Shown here: positions 60,601 to 64,000 of the stretch, piece after piece
How positions within the stretch are numbered: the first letter of the stretch is position 1
Layout: each line of letters starts with the position of its first letter
From: Carex sylvatica
Lineage: Eukaryota; Streptophyta; Magnoliopsida; Poales; Cyperaceae
Length of the DNA stretch: 64,000 nucleotides
Assembly (NCBI GenBank): GCA_964058845.1
Contig: CAXKVR010000188.1
Coordinates: forward strand, 1-64,000
Reading direction: 5' to 3'
Program-made: the position numbers and the translations under genes
Notes under the pieces: model-generated
Databases searched by the model: none
The model's input: only the letters and a program-made list of their open reading frames with translations
Told to the model about the DNA's origin: nothing

Positions 60601-61004
60601 ACCTTTCAAGATTAGATGCACCAATGATGTTTTTCCAACACCTATAGTCAGACAGTAAAATGTTAAGGGAATCATCTTCCATTTTAGAACGTTAAGTCAT
60701 TTTAGAGCAAGATGGCTATGCAATTTTCTTCCTGATTTGATATAATATATTTCTGATTAATCCACAGGAAGCTGATATGAGGGAAATACTGAAATCGTCA
60801 CCAATAAGATGTATATTTTTGAATCAAAATTAGTAGTGATTTCAAGTTTGAAGCATTGATACCCAAATAAAAGGAAAGGAAAGGAAAGGTGAAGAAAAGA
60901 TTTAAACCTGAATCGCCTACTACAAGAACTCGAACTTGGCCATGAGGCGGGCCTCCATTATGATCTCTACTACTTGCGCTACTCCCATCTCTCCAAAATC
61001 TCAT
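57667..61004 (-). CDS. LIP1: Small GTPase LIP1 (LIGHT INSENSITIVE PERIOD1-type)
   Basis: Plant-specific small GTPase; in Arabidopsis LIP1 affects light input to the clock and ion stress. Exons on the minus strand: 60908-61004, 60550-60641, 60331-60472, 59717-60027, 58916-58969, 58346-58473 and 57667-57889; all phases agree, giving 348 aa, close to the family length. The P-loop is GDSGVGKTS (30-38). G3 is WDISGHE (90-96), with His where Ras proteins have Gln. G4 is NKAD (161-164). There is a Ser/Pro-rich extension from about 235 (NPWSVTPPHPSDQ) to the end, RADINV. No C-terminal prenylation Cys is present, typical of LIP1 and unlike Rab or Rop proteins. The start MRFWRDGSSASSRDHN matches the family. 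The gene is intact. Confidence 0.94.
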
Positions 61005-61615
61005 TCTCAACCCCAAACAAAACACCTATTTAGAGAAACCCCCGCCAGAACGTCACAGGTTTGCCCGGATTTCAAATCGGATCTTCCCACCGATGCTTCA
61101 CCAGATCCACCTCTAGAGCTGACACGATTTTGAGTAAACTGGATTTGAAACTAGGATTGCTTCGTGGGGGGTGAAGAGAGAAGCAGATCCGCAACAAGCA
61201 GTTAATTTAATTTACTCGAAAGAAAGATATAAGACACCACATTCAAAACTGGTTGCATAGCTTTGTCTTTTCCAACTCTTCTTCGACTCGAGTAATTAAT
61301 TAATGGGATAGAGAAGATCGGCGATGTCAAGATGCGTGGCTTGATGTCACACCACGAATACCCCGTTTTACGAATTCGCATCCTCTGAGATACCTCATAT
61401 TTGCGTGACTCTTTGGAATATCCTAACCATTCAAAATACGTTCTGCACGAATCTCAGAGCATAAATAATACTCGCCCTTACGCTATCCCCGAATAGCCAC
61501 CGGACACGTCGGTCACACAAAATATGAGATATCAGAGAATATTCACTCCCGTTTTACAGGCTTTAACTCAATAAACATTGCCGTAGTCATACAGAATTTG
61601 ATCATAACAATATAA
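61005..61615 (-). other. LIP1 upstream region
   Basis: Leader and promoter region of LIP1 on the minus strand. No other gene or clear repeat was recognised. Confidence 0.45.
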
Positions 61616-61618
61616 AAA

Positions 61619-61985
61619 GAATGGGCTATTGCCTATTGTACTTTGAGAATTCAATTTTTTATTTTAATTTGTGTTAATACTTTTTTACTATAAAATTTAA
61701 ACTGTTATTCCGAACCGATTTTTATTTTTAAATGTTTTTGGAGAACAAATTTTACAGTTTTTATAAATCATTTGCTAGTTCAAAATCACTGTACTTTTAT
61801 GGTTCAGAATCTTCTGAAAAAAAAAATAGTATTTTTTTTCAAAAAAGAATATAAAATTTGATTTTCAAACACATTTTAGTATGAAGTTATGTTGAACAAT
61901 TCGGATTGCTTGAAACTTTATAAATGAAGATTTAAAATATGAATTAATACATAAGTTTTAATTTCCAAATTACAATAGCCCAACT
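61619..61985. mobile_element. Foldback MITE-like element (about 370 bp)
   Basis: AGAATGGGCTATTG at the left and CAATAGCCCAACTCTT at the right are inverted ends. The interior has partly paired AAAATTTAAACTGTTATTC / ATTCGGATTGC-type sequence and resembles the MITE at 46775-47160. No coding sequence. Confidence 0.55.
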
Positions 61986-61989
61986 CTTA

Positions 61990-62554
61990 TATATAAAAAA
62001 AAAACATAAAATAGAAATGGTCGGTTTGGAGGACTATATAGTAAAATAATAGAAATAGTAACTCTAGCCGGTAAAAAAAAAACGCTGAGTTAATCATCGC
62101 GTAGTAAACTCATTTTGAATTATGTAAAATCATGGATCCACAAAAAATAAAACGGTTGAAAAAGATAATTTCTTATTGTGAATTTAATTCCAGTTTGTTA
62201 ATTTGCGAAAAATCTACACCACAAATTAAATATTCACAAGGATGTTGCTACAAGGCAGAGGCACAGCCAAAGAAAGATCTATCTGGCTCATTGGTCATTA
62301 CACAGTTTGTTTTATGGCGAGAAAGACGTAGACGAATATTTATAATATTTTGTTTATTTTTCTGACAAAAAAAAAACCCCCCGGCTACGATATATGTATG
62401 ATTTGGATCTTTCAAGCATTGATTGTGTACAAACTTAAAAGAAAAAAAAGGAATACACTATAGTAATAAGAATATCATTTTTATTGATTTACTTATGTCC
62501 AGACAACTACAAGTCTACGTCAATTCTGAATTCAATGCATGACTAGAAAACCAC
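61990..62554. other. Intergenic sequence
   Basis: No supported gene. An open frame starting at 62132 (MDPQKIKRLKKIISYC) has no recognisable family. The part near 62554 is the 3' untranslated region of the DUF1338 gene. Confidence 0.45.
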
Positions 62555-64000
62555 TCATGCAACTTTCCGAGTTAACTGATCCATTGATGTGCTCTCAAAT
62601 ATCTTGTCAGCATTTCCTACCTCGAAACCGTCACGCCTATGGGATTCCTTTAACTGTTAAAAAATACAATACAAACCAAATTTTCAATTAAAAAAAGGTC
62701 ATCTCCATTTCCAATTAAAGACAGCAACAAAGAGGAGAGAACGTACCTCCTCGTCAGGTAAATTTTTAAACAGAGGCAGTGGAAGGCGTTCAGCAAATTC
62801 AATATAGGAACAAGGGACACAGTCCGTTTTGCCATCGGCGAAGGTAAAGGAGATAGAATCTGCCACAGTGGAGCTTTGTTGAAGAAGCCCATCGGGACTG
62901 ACTGCTCATCAAATTATAAAAAGAAAAGCATCAAATTTGCTCCAGAATTATAGCAAGAAGTGGAGAATCTCTTTTATGTAAACCGGGAGTAGTTACAATT
63001 CCAAGTTTATATGAACCAAGTTGTGAAGAGAATTGGTTGGAGTCAGAAAGAAAATGTCAAGGCCAGTGCAAATCCAGTATGCCTTTTAGTATGGTATGGT
63101 AGAATGAAAAGAATTTGGTATGGTAATATTTGTCTGAAAATACAGTAAAGGTAAAAGGGAACCTTTTAGTATGCCTCCCTCTGAATTCAGCTTAAAGCCA
63201 CTATCTTCAATGAACTTATTGAGAGTTTGAATTCTTCTGATATCAGATTTAAGTCTATGAGCTGAAATTGTCACATGGTTTACTGCATATCCATTTACAA
63301 GAGTCCAAGCTGAATACTCACTTTCCCTGTTACAATACGATAAAATAGTAAAACTACATGAAAAGAAGAAGAATAGTGTCATAAAGCACAATGGCTGTCT
63401 TTGCAATTCTCTATTTAGAACTGAAAAAGAACAGAATATATCACATAGAATCTTTCAAAAATAAAATGTCTTCTTTTAATTTGAAAAATGTGAGAGACAT
63501 CCCATCTACGTTTGAAAAAATGGATGCATCCCACAAAAACCTGCCTTTTCCTCACTCTTTATAAACAAATAGGAAGGGAGGGGAAAAACGAGTGCCATTG
63601 AGAATTGGGAGGGGAAGAGGTACACATTTACGAGGAAAACTAGTGAACTTCCATTTTACTTGGTTTTTTAGTAATGAAGAGACTAGAGGAAAGGTACCTT
63701 GCTAAAACCTGATAATCAGAAAATGAAGGCTTCTCCCAAGTTAAGCCTCCAAACATACTTGCAAGAGAAGCATACTTGTATCCAGGACCAGAAGTCTTAA
63801 CATATTTTCTTATCACCTCCTGTGTAGATAAATTATGCATGAAAGAGAAAAGTATAATAATAAAACTAATCTTGATAAAAACAATTGAATTTAGTGCATA
63901 CTTGTCAGGTTAAATATTGATATAAGTTCCATATAAACTTGGTAGCAAACCTTTTTGACTTGTCCCATACTAATTAGGGGCTTAGGTAAGGTCATATAAC
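62555..64000 (-). CDS. 2-oxoadipate dioxygenase/decarboxylase (DUF1338), 3' half, runs off window
   Basis: Non-heme iron enzyme of the YdcJ/FLO7 type that converts 2-oxoadipate to D-2-hydroxyglutarate in lysine breakdown, plastid-located in plants. Minus-strand exons in view: 63951-64000 (cut by the window edge), 63698-63819, 63163-63326, 62747-62901 and 62555-62653; phases join to about 196 C-terminal residues. Conserved blocks: LPKPLISMGQVKKEVIRKYV, ASMFGGLTWEKPSFSDY, WTLVNGYAVNHVTISAHR (with the His expected near the active site), LNSEGGILK, SSTVADSISFTFADG, CSYIEFAERLPLP and HRRDGFEVGNADKIFEST. The protein ends QLTRKVA. The visible part is intact; the transit peptide and first domain lie beyond 64000. 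The assignment rests on family recall. Confidence 0.9.

Overview
The window looks like AT-rich nuclear DNA of a flowering plant, most likely a eudicot. It has intron-rich genes with GT-AG (and one GC-AG) introns, plant-specific families (DUF247, LIP1, the plant form of the DUF1338 enzyme) and the usual debris of LINEs, Copia-like remnants, hAT and Mutator-type non-autonomous elements and foldback MITEs. No bacterial, organellar, tRNA, rRNA or CRISPR features were seen. Exon coordinates were built by hand from splice motifs, reading phase and recalled family conservation; no alignment was run.

Left part (1-20 kb): an AT-rich repeat zone carries a hAT-type element (512-1237, 8-bp target duplication) and a Mutator-type foldback element (2764-4461, 9-bp target duplication). 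A 17-exon SPT5 transcription elongation factor gene follows on the plus strand (5292-12510, 810 aa). It lacks most of the C-terminal repeat region, and a LINE sits antisense in its second intron. A partial, probably damaged gene for a double-stranded-RNA-binding protein (13.3-14.5 kb, minus) and an intact intronless DUF247 gene (16488-17954) come next.

Middle part (20-43 kb): this is poor in recognisable genes. It holds a possible but unidentified minus-strand transcription unit (about 20.95-25.86 kb), a near-perfect 1.35-kb foldback Mutator-type element (26038-27384) and a second copy of the DUF247 upstream region without the gene (about 27.45-27.77 kb). Retroelement remnants follow. Two broken SPT5 copies (about 34.9-35.9 and 40.7-43.1 kb) share an unrelated TATA-box promoter and start-codon segment that the intact SPT5 gene does not have. 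One copy contains a 42-bp-arm hairpin made of inverted SPT5 exon 2 sequence, which resembles a young small-RNA locus aimed at SPT5. An unrecognised small gene (37.7-38.4 kb) lies between the two copies.

Right part (44-64 kb): this is the gene-rich end. It carries a hypoxanthine-guanine phosphoribosyltransferase (minus), a RAD6-type ubiquitin-conjugating enzyme (plus, 152 aa), a small two-helix membrane protein of unknown function (plus), a 5'-truncated LINE (minus), a 2.3-kb array of 81-bp repeats that reverses orientation internally, the small GTPase LIP1 (minus, 348 aa) and the 3' half of a DUF1338 2-oxoadipate dioxygenase/decarboxylase gene (minus) that runs off the window. These genes serve unrelated housekeeping roles (purine salvage, ubiquitination, clock-linked GTPase, lysine catabolism) and show no operon-like linkage, as expected in a plant.
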